Assembly: GCA_016882265.1 (NCBI GenBank)
Contig: VGVB01000003.1
Span: 38,440-102,439, forward strand
DNA: 64,000 nt
Source: Gammaproteobacteria bacterium
GTDB taxonomy: Bacteria; Pseudomonadota; Gammaproteobacteria; Steroidobacterales; Steroidobacteraceae
Direction of reading: 5' to 3'
The notes under the pieces are model-generated. The model searched no databases. It saw only the letters and a list, made by a program, of their open reading frames with translations, and was not told the origin of the DNA. Of this stretch, positions 7,836 to 16,301 are shown piece after piece. The position numbers and the translations under genes were made by a program. How positions within the stretch are numbered: position 1 is the first letter of the stretch; every line of letters begins with the position of its first letter.

Positions 7836-8776
7836 GCGGCGTGCTCCGCCGCGGCATCCCGCAGTCGTGTGGCTGCGACGAAAACGTCCTCGAGGTTCGC
7901 GCCGACCTGCTCGACGCCGGCTGCCAGTCCCTGAGCGGCCAGCAGCTCGCGCAGCCGCCGCGCCGGCTCGATCGCCTCACGCGCGAGCAGGGCGTGCAGC
8001 CGGCTGCCGAGCTGGGCGATGCTCAGCACCGCCGGATCCTGCGCCAGCAGCGCCCTGGCGCGGGCCAGGTCGTCGCACTCGATCTCGATCACGGTCGCGT
8101 CGATATCGCGGGCCAGGACCTTCGGCTCACCTTCGGCGGCGATGCGTCCGCGATCGAGGATCGCCAGCCGGTGGCAGCGCTCGGCTTCGTCCATGTAATG
8201 CGTCGACACCAGGATCGTCGTGCCGAGCGCGACGAGCGCGAACAGGCTCTCCCAGAAGTCGCGGCGCGACTGCGGATCGACCGCGCTGGTCGGTTCATCG
8301 AGCAGCAGCAGCTCGGGCGTGTGCAGCGTCGCCGCCGCGAGTGCCAGGCGCTGGCGCTCGCCGCCGCTCAGGTCGCCGGCCCGGCGGCCGGTGAACGCAC
8401 CGAGCTCGTAGCGGCGGATCCGATCCGCGATCCGCTCGCGGCGCGTCGCCCGGTCGAGCCCCTGCACGCGGCTGACGAAATCCAGGTTCTCGGCGACGCT
8501 GAGGTCGTCCCACAGCGAGAAACGCTGCGTCATGTAGCCGAGCTTGCGGCGCACGGCCTCGGCCTCGCGCGGCACCGCGTGGCCAAGGACGGTCGCGCTG
8601 CCACGCGTCGGCCGCAGCAGTCCGCACAGCATGCGCAACGTGGTCGACTTGCCCGAGCCATTCGGACCCAGAAAGCCATAGATCGTCGCGCGCTCGATTT
8701 CGAGGTCGATGCCGTCCACGGCCACGACCGGGCCGAAGTGGCGCGCCAGGCCGCGCGCGGAAATCGCCGGAATCAC
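7832..8776 (-). CDS. ABC exporter ATP-binding protein
   Basis: The 314-residue ATPase has Walker A GPNGSGKST (about residues 37-45), signature LSGGERQRLALA and Walker B LLLLDEPTSAVDP. A C-terminal extension after residue 220 is typical of the CcmA/YbhF class. It powers the permease encoded downstream and probably couples to the fusion protein encoded upstream. Both neighbours overlap it by 4 nt (ATGA), so translation is probably coupled. It is a single nucleotide-binding domain, unlike the double-domain YbhF. Confidence 0.92.
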   Translation of the reverse strand: MIPAISARGLARHFGPVVAVDGIDLEIERATIYGFLGPNGSGKSTTLRMLCGLLRPTRGSATVLGHAVPREAEAVRRKLGYMTQRFSLWDDLSVAENLDFVSRVQGLDRATRRERIADRIRRYELGAFTGRRAGDLSGGERQRLALAAATLHTPELLLLDEPTSAVDPQSRRDFWESLFALVALGTTILVSTHYMDEAERCHRLAILDRGRIAAEGEPKVLARDIDATVIEIECDDLARARALLAQDPAVLSIAQLGSRLHALLAREAIEPARRLRELLAAQGLAAGVEQVGANLEDVFVAATRLRDAAAEHAA

Positions 8777-9738
8777 GGCCCGCCTGCGGTCACCGGCAGC
8801 CGGACCTCGACCGGCATGCCGGTCGGCAGACTGGCGGCGTCGGCTTCGGTCAGCACGACCTCGGCCAGGTACGAGAGCCGGCTGCGATCGCGCTCATTCA
8901 ACGCGTAGTACGGCGTAAACGCGGCTTCGGCCGAGACGTAGCGCACCTCGCCCCGCCAGTCGCGCGGCGAGCCATCGATCCGGACGGTCGCCCGCGTGCC
9001 GGCCCCGACCGCCGTGCGGAGCGGCTCCGGCACGTAGACCCGTGCGTATGGCTGCCCGGCAGCCAGCAGGACGACCACCGGTGCGCCGCGCGGCGGTCGC
9101 TCGCCGTGTTCATACGGCAGTGCGTCCACGACCCCGGCGCGGGGTGCGCGGACCTGGTGCCGCGCAAGTGCGAGTTCGAGTTCGGCGACCTGGCCGCGGG
9201 CGCGTTCCAGCGCCGCCGCCGCCTGTTCGACCACCTCCGCACGCGTGCCGCGCTCGAGTTCCGCAAGGCGCTCCGCGGCGGCATCGCGCTCCGCCGCGGC
9301 ACCGTCGCGCAATGCCCGCTGCCGGTCGAGCGCACTGGCCGGCAGCACACCCTGCCCCACCAGCGGCTCGACCCGCCCGAACTCACGCTCCTCGGCCAGG
9401 GCCCGGGCCGCGGCCGCCGCTGCCAGCGCACGGGCCTGCCGGCGCTGTTCCACGCGGGCACCGGCCTGCAGTTCCGCGAGCTGGCGTTCGGCCTGCAACG
9501 CGGCGGCCCGCGCCTGGGCGAGCCGCGCCTCGGCCGCCTGCGGGTCGAGCCGCAGCAGCAACTGATCGATCGCGACGGCCTCGCCCTCGCGCACGGCGAT
9601 CTCGATGATCGGTTCCTGGGCTTCGGCGACCAGCTCGATGCGGTCACGTTCGAGCGTGCCGAGCAGGGCGTCGTTGTTGCCGCCGCCGCAGGCGGTCAGC
9701 AGCACGGCACCGAATACCACGACGTGGGGGCAGCGCAT
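8773..9738 (-). CDS. HlyD-family membrane fusion lipoprotein
   Basis: The 321-residue protein starts MRCPHVVVFGAVLLTACGGG, a lipoprotein signal with the lipobox LTAC. A short biotinyl-lipoyl half follows, then a long Ala/Glu/Arg/Gln-rich coiled-coil hairpin (about residues 75-190). The second lipoyl half and a beta-barrel region include RATVRIDGSPRDWRGEV. This is the periplasmic adaptor of the ABC exporter operon. No outer-membrane channel gene is adjacent. The ATG at 9738 is preferred because it places the signal peptide correctly. Confidence 0.88.
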   Translation of the reverse strand: MRCPHVVVFGAVLLTACGGGNNDALLGTLERDRIELVAEAQEPIIEIAVREGEAVAIDQLLLRLDPQAAEARLAQARAAALQAERQLAELQAGARVEQRRQARALAAAAAARALAEEREFGRVEPLVGQGVLPASALDRQRALRDGAAAERDAAAERLAELERGTRAEVVEQAAAALERARGQVAELELALARHQVRAPRAGVVDALPYEHGERPPRGAPVVVLLAAGQPYARVYVPEPLRTAVGAGTRATVRIDGSPRDWRGEVRYVSAEAAFTPYYALNERDRSRLSYLAEVVLTEADAASLPTGMPVEVRLPVTAGGP

Positions 9739-9809
9739 GATCCCGATCCCGCGGGGCTCTGTCCGCCGGCCCCGGTGCTCGCCGATAATAGCGCAGGGAG
9801 GCAAGGAAT

Positions 9810-10805
9810 ATGCTGCGCACGAGCCTGGCGCTGCTCTGGTCCTGCGTGGTGATCGCCGCGCCGGCGCCGGCGGCAGCGGTGGAGGGGCCGATGATCTCGA
9901 TCGCGATCCATGGCGGCGCCGGCGTCCTGAGCCGTGCCGCGCTGACTCCGGAACATGAGGGCGCCTATCGCGCCGACCTCGAGCGGGCGCTGGACGCCGG
10001 CTACGCGGTGCTCGCCGCCGGCGGCAGCAGCCTCGACGCGGTCGTCGCCGCGGTGCGGATCCTCGAGGACTCGCCGCTGTTCAACGCCGGCCGCGGTGCG
10101 GTGTTCAGCAATGCCGGGATCAACGAGCTCGACGCCGCGATCATGGACGGCCGCACGCTGCGGGCCGGCGCGGTCGCTGCTGTCCGCCACGTGAAGAACC
10201 CGATCGAACTGGCCCGCCGGGTCATGGACGCGTCGCCACACGTGCTGCTGACCGGCGCCGGCGCCGAGGAATTTGCGCTCGAGCAGAGCCTGACCCTGGT
10301 GCCTGGGAGCTACTTCTACACCGAGCGGCGCTGGCAGCAGCTCGAACAGGCGCGGCGCGGCGACCGCGCCGCGGCCGCCGACATCGACATCGGCTACTTC
10401 GGCACCGTCGGCGCCGTGGCCCGCGATCGCGACGGCAACCTGGCGGCGGCGACTTCGACCGGCGGCCTGACCAACAAGCGCTGGGGCCGGGTTGGCGACT
10501 CGCCGATCATCGGCGCCGGCACCTATGCCGACAACGCCTCCTGTGCCGTCTCGGCGACCGGCAGCGGCGAGTACTTCATCCGCGCGGTGGTCGCGCATGA
10601 AATCTGTGCGCGCGTGCGCCTGAGCGGCGTCACTGCCGCGGCCGCGGCGCAAGCCGTCGTGCACGGAACGCTGCGCAAACTGGGCGGCGACGGCGGGGTC
10701 ATCGTCGTCGACCGGGACGGCCACCTGACCCTCGCGTTCAACACCGAGGGCATGTTCCGCGGCGCGCGCGATGCCAGCGGCCGGCGCGAGATCGCGATCT
10801 ATTGA
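9810..10805 (+). CDS. Isoaspartyl peptidase / L-asparaginase (Ntn hydrolase)
   Basis: The 331-residue precursor has a signal peptide (LALLWSCVVIAAPAPAAA). The asparaginase-2 fold begins IAIHGGAGVLSRAALTPE. The autocleavage site is GYFG|TVGAVA, giving Thr199 as the new N-terminal nucleophile of the beta subunit, followed by TSTGGLTNKRWGRVGDSPI. The family cleaves beta-aspartyl dipeptides and asparagine. Export to the periplasm is inferred. A GATAAT -10-like box (9784-9789) and an AGGGAGG ribosome-binding site precede the ATG. Its 3' end overlaps the convergent GGDEF gene by 7 nt. Confidence 0.92.
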   Translation: MLRTSLALLWSCVVIAAPAPAAAVEGPMISIAIHGGAGVLSRAALTPEHEGAYRADLERALDAGYAVLAAGGSSLDAVVAAVRILEDSPLFNAGRGAVFSNAGINELDAAIMDGRTLRAGAVAAVRHVKNPIELARRVMDASPHVLLTGAGAEEFALEQSLTLVPGSYFYTERRWQQLEQARRGDRAAAADIDIGYFGTVGAVARDRDGNLAAATSTGGLTNKRWGRVGDSPIIGAGTYADNASCAVSATGSGEYFIRAVVAHEICARVRLSGVTAAAAAQAVVHGTLRKLGGDGGVIVVDRDGHLTLAFNTEGMFRGARDASGRREIAIY

Positions 10806-12043
10806 GTGTCGCGGCTGCCGCCGGTCGGCCGGCGGAAATAGCCGGTCTGCAGGTGCTCGTACTCGGTGGCCAGCAGGTGGACCCGGTTGCGGCCGGCGTC
10901 CTTGGCGGCATAGAGCGCCTGATCGGCAAGCTGCACGAGACCGGCGGCGCTGCGCCGCGGCGCCGGCACCACGTGGCCGATGCCGACGCTGACGGTCAGG
11001 ACCGTGGCGGCCGGCGAATGCTCGTGTGGAATACCGAGCGCGCGCACGCCGTCGACCAGGCGCTCCGCGACCTGCCGGGCCCCGTCCGGCGAGGTCTCCG
11101 GCAGGATCATCGCGAACTCCTCGCCGCCGTAGCGAGCCGAGCTGTCGGCGGGCCGGCGCGCGCAGCCGGCCAGCACTCTGGCCACGGCCTGCAGAGCCTC
11201 GTCCCCGGCCTGGTGGCCGTAGTGATCGTTGTAGGCCTTGAAACAGTCGATGTCGGCCATCAGCAGCGCGATCGGCCGCTGCTCGCGCGCCGACCGGGCC
11301 CACTGCAGCTTGAGATCGCGGTCGAAGCGCCGCCGGTTGGCGATGCCGGTCAGCCCGTCGCGTTCGACCAGTTCGAGCAGCAACCGCGCCTCCAGCCATT
11401 CGCGCCGGCGTGTGCGCTCGACGTTGTAGGCCACGGCACCGCCGATCACATTCGCGGCGACCAGCACCAGCGCGTTGTAACCGAACTCCCGCAGCGCTGC
11501 GCCGGCCGCGCCGGCACCATAGATGTAAACGGCGAGGGCCAGCAGATTGGTGCTGACCGCGCCGAAGAACGGCAGGCCGATCAGCAGATACACGGAGATC
11601 ATCGCGAGGATCAGCGCCGGGAACACGCGCGGCTCCCCGTACGTCCAGGCGATGATCACCAGCACCACGATCGCGCCCATGCCGAGCGGCGCCAGGACAA
11701 GGATCGCCGGCTGATACCAGCGGCGGCCGTCTTTGAGGAAGGTCACGGTCAGCGCCAGCACCAGCGCCGGAATCAGCGCTCCGAAACGCACCAGATTCAT
11801 TGCCGGCTGGCTGTCGGCCGGCATCACCTGGTGGCTCAGTTGCGCGAAGCCGAGGAAGACAACGATCGCGATGCACAGGTTGACGCGCAGGTACGCGCGC
11901 CATTCCGCGTACCAGTCAGTCCAGTAGGCGTTCTCGAGCTCCGGCGAAAAGCGCAGCCAGCGGAAGCCGCGGCGAAGCTGTGCGGCTACCGGGGACTCGG
12001 GCAGGGTACCGTCAGGTACCTGCTGGTCAGTTGGAATCTGCAT
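10799..12043 (-). CDS. Membrane GGDEF diguanylate cyclase
   Basis: The 414-residue protein has about six hydrophobic segments between residues 55 and 205 and no recognised sensor domain there. A GGDEF domain (about residues 235-400) follows. The active-site motif is RYGGEEF, compatible with cyclase activity. The c-di-GMP inhibitory site RPAD lies exactly five residues before it. DGLTGIANRRRFD and LMADIDCFKAYNDHYGHQAGD complete the domain. It should make c-di-GMP at the inner membrane with product inhibition. The signal is unknown. Confidence 0.93.
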   Translation of the reverse strand: MQIPTDQQVPDGTLPESPVAAQLRRGFRWLRFSPELENAYWTDWYAEWRAYLRVNLCIAIVVFLGFAQLSHQVMPADSQPAMNLVRFGALIPALVLALTVTFLKDGRRWYQPAILVLAPLGMGAIVVLVIIAWTYGEPRVFPALILAMISVYLLIGLPFFGAVSTNLLALAVYIYGAGAAGAALREFGYNALVLVAANVIGGAVAYNVERTRRREWLEARLLLELVERDGLTGIANRRRFDRDLKLQWARSAREQRPIALLMADIDCFKAYNDHYGHQAGDEALQAVARVLAGCARRPADSSARYGGEEFAMILPETSPDGARQVAERLVDGVRALGIPHEHSPAATVLTVSVGIGHVVPAPRRSAAGLVQLADQALYAAKDAGRNRVHLLATEYEHLQTGYFRRPTGGSRDTQ

Positions 12044-12114
12044 CTCCCAAGCCTGGAGCCTGGCCAGGATGCGTCCAAACTATCTGGATCCGGTCCCGAC
12101 CGACAAGGCCAGTT

Positions 12115-12306
12115 TCAGTTTCTGCCCCGCCGCTGGCCGTTCGGGCCGGGGCCGGCGCGAACCTTGACCCGCGTGCGCCAGACCTGCCAGGGATCCCAGC
12201 CGCGCGCCGGGGCGGACTGTTCCCGCAGGCGCTCGTCGTTCGCGGCCGCGACCAGCGCGTGAGCGGCGAACAGGGACCCGAAACCGACCGTTACCGGTTT
12301 CATCAT
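12115..12306 (-). CDS. Small secreted protein of unknown function
   Basis: The frame encodes about 63 residues. The start MMKPVTVGFGSLFAAHALVA reads as a signal peptide, and a mature part rich in Arg, Trp and Gly ends RAGPGPNGQRRGRN. Two adjacent ATGs (12306 and 12303) follow a GGCGGAAA sequence. A TATAAT hexamer lies about 50 nt upstream. I do not recognise a family. Support comes from the promoter-like box, the signal peptide and the fit of the frame between gshA and the GGDEF gene. Confidence is moderate because it is short. Confidence 0.5.
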   Translation of the reverse strand: MMKPVTVGFGSLFAAHALVAAANDERLREQSAPARGWDPWQVWRTRVKVRAGPGPNGQRRGRN

Positions 12307-12356
12307 CAAGGTTTCCGCCTGGGCAGCCGAGAGGGATGCGGCTGCGGTCGCGGCGG

Positions 12357-12362
12357 ATTATA
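12357..12362 (-). promoter_or_regulatory. Consensus TATAAT -10 box upstream of the small secreted gene
   Basis: Reading the minus strand, CGTATATAATCC contains a perfect -10 hexamer about 50 nt before the small gene's start. No good -35 lies at 16-18 nt. A TTGACA exists further upstream (12421-12426) at a non-functional spacing. Confidence 0.4.
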
Positions 12363-12422
12363 TACGCACAAGTCGGGCCGTTTTCGGCTTTGTTGTACGG
12401 GTACTGTCGCAGCGGACTTATG

Positions 12423-14030
12423 TCAAGTCGTGCCGGCGAGCCGGCCGGCGAACCAGCGTGCGACGAATTCGTCGAAAGCGAGCGCATCCGCCGCCTCGAC
12501 CGCTCGTTGCTCTGCGTGCGACTCGGCGGCCAGTACCGTCAGATCGGCAAGCTGTCGCTCATTCGGCGGATAGAGTTCGTTGAAGTAATCGCGCTGCAGC
12601 CGCGACATGCCGAGCGCGAGATCGCGGAACGCAACGTCCTGCCCCAGCATTTCGTGCAACAGGCGCGCCGACGGCAGCAGCGCCGGATCGTCCAGTTTCG
12701 CGCGCTGCCGCTCGAGCGCGACCGAGTATGGCCGCGCCGGGTCGGCGGCATCGAGCAGCTCGCAGATGCCCTGCATCTGCTCGAGCACTTCAGCCGCCCA
12801 GTCGGCGAGCGCGAGTTCGCGCCCACCATGCCACAGGCGCAGCCCCGGTTCACGGCCGTCGCGCGCCACGCGCAGGTGGTTGGCTTCGAAGTGTCCCGAC
12901 TCTTCCGGCGCCAGCGGGTCGCTCGCCCGCAGTGCGCACAGCGCCGCGAACGCCTCGAGAAAACACAGCTTGTGCTGGTTCACGCCGACCGGATCGAACG
13001 CGCTGACATCCAGCGACCGCATCTCGACGTACTGCACACCACCGCGCTGCAGCGCCGTCGTCGGCCGCTCACCGGAACGGGCCACGCGCTTCGGCCGGAT
13101 GAAGCTGTAGTATTCGTTCTCGATCTGCAGCAGGTTGGCATTGAGCTGCTGCCACTGGTCATCCACGCGGACGCCGAGGGCCTGATACGCGGGGTGCGGG
13201 GTCGACACCAGACGCGAGAGGTCGCGCACGTATTCCTCGAGCGAGTTGACCGAAACGTACACGCCGGCCTGGCTGCGGTTCCGGTAGCCAAGATCGCTCA
13301 TCCGCAGCGACGTGGCGTAACGTCCGTACAGCGTGGCCGTACCATGCGGCTCGAGGTCGGCCGGCGCCTCGCGGCCGCTGAAGAACGAGCGGCACACGGC
13401 CGGCGAGACGCCGAACAGGTACAGGATCAGCCAGCCGTGCCGCCGGTAATTGCGCAGCAGCGCGAAGTACACTTCGTCGACGAAGTCCTGGCCGGCCCGG
13501 CGCGCCTGCAGCGCTTCATGCAGCACCGGCCACAACCGGTCCGGAAACGAGTAGTTGAAATGAATACCGGAGATCGCCTGCATCGCCCGCCCGTAGCGCA
13601 AGCCGAGCCCGATCCGGTAGACGTGCTTCATGCGGCCGATGTTCGAGCTGCCGTAGCTCGCAATCGGGATGTCGGCGTCGCCACGGAGCAGGCAGGGCAT
13701 GCTGGTCACCCACAGCAGCTCGTCACCGAGATGCCGGTAGACGAACTGGTGGATGTCGCACAGGTACTGCTGCAACTGCCAGTGCGCCGCGAACGGCGGC
13801 GTCACCAGTTCGAGCAGCGCCTCGGAGTAGTCGGTCGTGATGTAGGGGTGCGTCAGCGCCGAACCGAGTGCGGCCGGGTGCGGGGTCTGCGCGATGCGCC
13901 CGGCGGGCGTGACCCGCAGCGCCTCGCGCTCCACGCCCTTGAGCCCGCCGGTCAGCACGCCCGGTTCACGGGCGTTGACCAGGCGCGCCAGCCGGCGTTC
14001 GAATTCGCGGTCGGTCCGGGGGGCTGGCAT
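12423..14030 (-). CDS. gshA: Glutamate-cysteine ligase (class I)
   Basis: The 535-residue enzyme catalyses ATP-dependent joining of glutamate and cysteine, the first step of glutathione synthesis, in the cytoplasm. It shows the class I pattern: GGLKGVEREALRVTPAGRIA near the start, HPYITTDYSEALLELVTPP, SGIHFNYSFP, and YVEMRSLDVSAFDPVGVNQH. Length agrees with the family (about 520 residues). It is a single gene, and the start faces DUF2845 divergently across 80 bp. Its stop lies just beyond the small-protein promoter region. Confidence 0.95.
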   Translation of the reverse strand: MPAPRTDREFERRLARLVNAREPGVLTGGLKGVEREALRVTPAGRIAQTPHPAALGSALTHPYITTDYSEALLELVTPPFAAHWQLQQYLCDIHQFVYRHLGDELLWVTSMPCLLRGDADIPIASYGSSNIGRMKHVYRIGLGLRYGRAMQAISGIHFNYSFPDRLWPVLHEALQARRAGQDFVDEVYFALLRNYRRHGWLILYLFGVSPAVCRSFFSGREAPADLEPHGTATLYGRYATSLRMSDLGYRNRSQAGVYVSVNSLEEYVRDLSRLVSTPHPAYQALGVRVDDQWQQLNANLLQIENEYYSFIRPKRVARSGERPTTALQRGGVQYVEMRSLDVSAFDPVGVNQHKLCFLEAFAALCALRASDPLAPEESGHFEANHLRVARDGREPGLRLWHGGRELALADWAAEVLEQMQGICELLDAADPARPYSVALERQRAKLDDPALLPSARLLHEMLGQDVAFRDLALGMSRLQRDYFNELYPPNERQLADLTVLAAESHAEQRAVEAADALAFDEFVARWFAGRLAGTT

Positions 14031-14110
14031 GGTCCCGGCATTCTGCCACCGGAGCCGGCATCGGTGTCTTTCAGGACCCGTTCAGGCGGCCGGCCCCAGG
14101 CTTCGATGCC

Positions 14111-14470
14111 ATGAATTCCGGGGTGCGCCTGATGCTCGGCGTGGTCCTGCTGCTCGGTGCGGCGGTGGGCCGGGCGGACTCGCTGCGCTGCGGATCGCGG
14201 CTGGTGACGGACGGCGATCCGCTGGCGAAGGTCGAGGCGCTGTGCGGACCACCGGCGACCATCGAGCACAGCGAGGTGTGGCGGCGCCCGGTCTTCTGGC
14301 ACCGGGGCCGTCCCTACGAGGCGGGGCCGGAACCGGTCGCGGTCGCCATCGAGTACTGGATCTACAACCTCGGGCCGTGGCGGCTGATGCGGCGCCTGCG
14401 CTTCGAGGACGGCGTGCTGGTGGAGATCGAGACGCTCGGGCACGGGTATCATGTGCCCGATGACGACTGA
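14111..14470 (+). CDS. DUF2845 secreted protein
   Basis: The 119-residue protein has a signal peptide (LMLGVVLLLGAAVGRA). Its DUF2845 domain reads LRCGSRLVTDGDPLAKVEALCGPP, with a conserved cysteine pair, then YWIYNLGPWRLMRRLRFEDG. Function is unknown; the small family is periplasmic and related in pattern to SmpA-like nucleotide-free folds. Its 3' end overlaps the start of the acetyltransferase gene, so the two are co-transcribed. Confidence 0.85.
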   Translation: MNSGVRLMLGVVLLLGAAVGRADSLRCGSRLVTDGDPLAKVEALCGPPATIEHSEVWRRPVFWHRGRPYEAGPEPVAVAIEYWIYNLGPWRLMRRLRFEDGVLVEIETLGHGYHVPDDD

Positions 14471-14978
14471 CGCCCGCATCCGTCCGATTCGTCCTGCCGA
14501 TGACCGGCCCGTCGCGGCGATCATCCGCGAGGTCATGACCAGCTTCGGCGCCTGCGGGCCGGGCTTTGCGATCCACGATCCGGAAGTCGATGCGATGAGC
14601 GCGAACTACGCGGCCCCGCGTTCGGCCTACTTCGTGCTCGAAGCCGACGGCCGCGTGCTGGGCGGCGCCGGCATCGCACCGCTCGCCGGTGCCGAGCCGG
14701 ACGTGTGCGAACTGCGCAAGATGTACTTCCTGCCGGAAGTGCGCGGCCGCGGACTCGGCGCGCGCCTGCTCGCGATCTGCCTCGACGCCGCGCGCGGCTT
14801 CGGCTATCGGCGCTGCTATCTGGAGACGCTGACCGGGATGGACGAGGCGCAGCGGCTCTACGCGCGCGCCGGCTTCCGCCGGCTGTGCGCAGCGCAGGGC
14901 GCCACCGGGCATTTCGGCTGCGACCAGCACTTCGAGCTCGAGCTGCAGCCGCCGCCGGAGGACCAACCATGCTGGTAG
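14460..14978 (+). CDS. GNAT-family N-acetyltransferase
   Basis: The product is 172 residues from the ATG at 14460 (MTTDARIRPIRPADD). The acetyl-CoA binding motif A is LRKMYFLPEVRGRGLGARLL, and the C-terminal part reads YLETLTGMDEAQRLYARAGF. The acceptor substrate is unknown. It overlaps DUF2845 by 11 nt and the thiolase start by 10 nt, so translation is probably coupled. An alternative ATG lies 9 nt upstream. Confidence 0.88.
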   Translation: MTTDARIRPIRPADDRPVAAIIREVMTSFGACGPGFAIHDPEVDAMSANYAAPRSAYFVLEADGRVLGGAGIAPLAGAEPDVCELRKMYFLPEVRGRGLGARLLAICLDAARGFGYRRCYLETLTGMDEAQRLYARAGFRRLCAAQGATGHFGCDQHFELELQPPPEDQPCW

Positions 14979-16246
14979 GAAGCGAAGTCCGCAAGGTCGC
15001 CGTGATCGGCGGCGTACGGATCCCGTTCGCGCGCGCCCACGGCGCCTACGCGACGGCCGGCAACCAGGACATGCTCGCGGCCGCACTGCGCGGCGTGGTC
15101 GACCGCTGCGGCCTGCAGGGCGTGCGACTCGGCGACGTCGTCGCCGGCGCGGTGATCAAGCACTCCAGCCAGTGGAACCTGGCGCGCGAAGCCGTACTCG
15201 ACTCCGGCCTGGCGCCCGACACACCCGGGCTCACGCTGCAGCGCGCCTGCGGCACCAGCCTCGAGGCCGCGATCAGCATCGGCAGCCGCATCGCGCTCGG
15301 ACAGATCGACGCCGGCATCGCCGCGGGCGTGGATACGATCAGCGACGCACCGATTGTCTATCCGCGTGAGTACCAGCAGTTGCTGCTGGCGAGCTTCCGC
15401 GGGCGCACGGCGTGGCAGAAACTGCGTCCGTGGCTGGGCCTGCGCCCGCGCCATTTCCGGCCGCTCACCGGCGGCGCAAGCGAGCCGCGCACCGGGCTGT
15501 CGATGGGCCAGCACTGCGAGCAGATGGCGCGCCTCTGGGGGATCGCGCGAGAGGAACAGGATGAGTTCGCCTGCACGAGTCACCGGCGCGCGGCCGCCGC
15601 CTGGTCGTCCGGCTTCATGACCGACCTCGTGGTGCCGTTCCAGGGACTCGCGCGCGACAACAACGTGCGCGCCGATTCGAGCGTCGAACAGCTTGCGCGC
15701 CTGCGGCCGGCCTTCGCCGCGGACGGCACGCTGACCGCCGGCAACAGTACGCCGATGACCGACGGCGCCGCTGCCGTGCTGCTGGCGAGCGCCGAATGGG
15801 CGCAGGCCCGCGGCCTGCCGGTGCAGGCCTGGCTGACCTACGGCAAGGTCGCCGCCGTGGACTTCGTCGGCGGCGAAGGCCTGCTGCTGGCGCCGGCTTA
15901 TGCGGTGCCGCGCATGCTGGCCGATGCTGGTCTGCGCCTGCAGGAGTTCGACTTCTACGAGATCCACGAGGCCTTCGCCGCGCAGGTGCTGTGTACGCTG
16001 CGCGCCTGGGAATCCGCCGACTTCTGCCGCGAGCGGCTCGGGCTGCCGGCACCGCTCGGCAGCATCGACCGCGCCCGGCTCAATGTCCGCGGCGGCTCGG
16101 TCGCGATCGGGCATCCGTTCGCGGCCACCGGCGCGCGCGTACTGGCGACGCTGGCGAAACTGCTGGTTGAACGCGGCCACGGTCGTGGCCTGATCTCGAT
16201 CTGCACCGCCGGCGGCATGGGCGTCACGGCGATCCTCGAGCGCTGA
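14969..16246 (+). CDS. fadI: Acetyl-CoA acyltransferase, FadI-like thiolase
   Basis: The 425-residue thiolase has the nucleophilic cysteine in LQRACGTSLEAA (about residue 96). The FadI-specific central pattern is RTGLSMGQHCEQMARLWGI. The catalytic histidine lies in VAIGHPFAATGAR and the second cysteine in CTAGGMGV. It should cleave 3-ketoacyl-CoA in beta-oxidation, or run in reverse. No fadJ partner is adjacent, so pathway placement is open. GGAG precedes the ATG within the end of the acetyltransferase gene. Confidence 0.88.
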   Translation: MLVGSEVRKVAVIGGVRIPFARAHGAYATAGNQDMLAAALRGVVDRCGLQGVRLGDVVAGAVIKHSSQWNLAREAVLDSGLAPDTPGLTLQRACGTSLEAAISIGSRIALGQIDAGIAAGVDTISDAPIVYPREYQQLLLASFRGRTAWQKLRPWLGLRPRHFRPLTGGASEPRTGLSMGQHCEQMARLWGIAREEQDEFACTSHRRAAAAWSSGFMTDLVVPFQGLARDNNVRADSSVEQLARLRPAFAADGTLTAGNSTPMTDGAAAVLLASAEWAQARGLPVQAWLTYGKVAAVDFVGGEGLLLAPAYAVPRMLADAGLRLQEFDFYEIHEAFAAQVLCTLRAWESADFCRERLGLPAPLGSIDRARLNVRGGSVAIGHPFAATGARVLATLAKLLVERGHGRGLISICTAGGMGVTAILER

Positions 16247-16301
16247 GTGGCGCGACCGCCGGAACGCGCCCACCACATGAAGATCAGTATCAGGAGACCG
16301 C

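Noticed and set aside
12380..12400. Hairpin GCCG-TTTT-CGGC followed by TTTGTTGT as a terminator
   Set aside because: The stem is only 4-5 bp and points along the plus strand, where no gene ends.
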